A DNA stretch of 5,167 bases from JAJXTN01 sp038230895 (GTDB taxonomy: Bacteria; Patescibacteriota; Saccharimonadia; Saccharimonadales; UBA4665): the NCBI GenBank assembly GCA_038230895.1, contig JBBRMJ010000019.1, forward strand, positions 1 to 5,167, read 5' to 3'. The translations under genes were made by a program, and so were the position numbers. Every line of letters starts with the position of its first letter. The stretch's first letter is position 1. The notes beneath the pieces were generated by a model. The model was not told where the DNA came from. It saw only the letters and a program-made list of their open reading frames with translations, and did not search any database. Below are positions 5,151-5,167 of the stretch, one piece after another.

Positions 5151-5167
5151 TACTTGGGACTTGTTCC

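Noticed and set aside
1..5167. tRNA, rRNA, CRISPR array, insertion sequence or integrase
   Set aside because: No cloverleaf, no regularly spaced repeats, no transposase or integrase motifs, and no terminal inverted repeats of useful length were seen by eye.

Overview
The window looks like a piece of a bacterial genome of moderate GC. Stop codons follow the standard bacterial code, with TGA, TAA and TAG all used as stops. Promoters are of the sigma-70 type and several genes have Shine-Dalgarno sites. The membrane-anchored DUF4352-type protein and the ParB-domain/methyltransferase fusion suggest a Saccharibacteria or other Patescibacteria (CPR) genome, or a mobile element in one. That assignment is inference, made at about even odds against an actinobacterial or phage source.

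Left part, bases 1-3437, minus strand. Reading in the direction of transcription there is a small XRE-type repressor (3437-3210). Next comes a long protein of unusual architecture with two helix-turn-helix segments near its C-terminus (3097-1799), followed by a terminator. Last are two overlapping DNA methyltransferase genes. The first (1684-401) has an N-terminal ParB/sulfiredoxin-like domain. The second (404-1, cut by the window edge) is a shorter paralog that starts within the stop of the first (ATGA overlap). No restriction endonuclease is visible, so the methylases look like a solitary or mobile-element modification pair, although the cognate gene could lie left of base 1.

Middle part, 3438-4171. 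A divergent promoter region carries two nearly identical palindromes, one over the -35 box and one just after the expected transcription start. They are good candidate operators for the neighbouring XRE protein. Downstream on the plus strand is a secreted, membrane-anchored DUF4352-type protein, ended by a perfect 15-bp hairpin.

Right part, 4168-5150. A perfect consensus promoter (TTGACA-17-TATAAT) begins inside the arm of that terminator. It drives a leader of about 144 nt with a long, partly G-U-paired hairpin, a competing alternative helix and a possible 19-codon upstream ORF. After a strong ribosome binding site comes a tryptophan-rich 267-residue protein that I do not recognise. This gene is much richer in GC than everything to its left. 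The combination of promoter, structured leader and compositionally foreign orphan gene is the part of the window most worth following up as an undescribed unit.

No tRNA, rRNA, CRISPR array, insertion sequence or integrase was seen.
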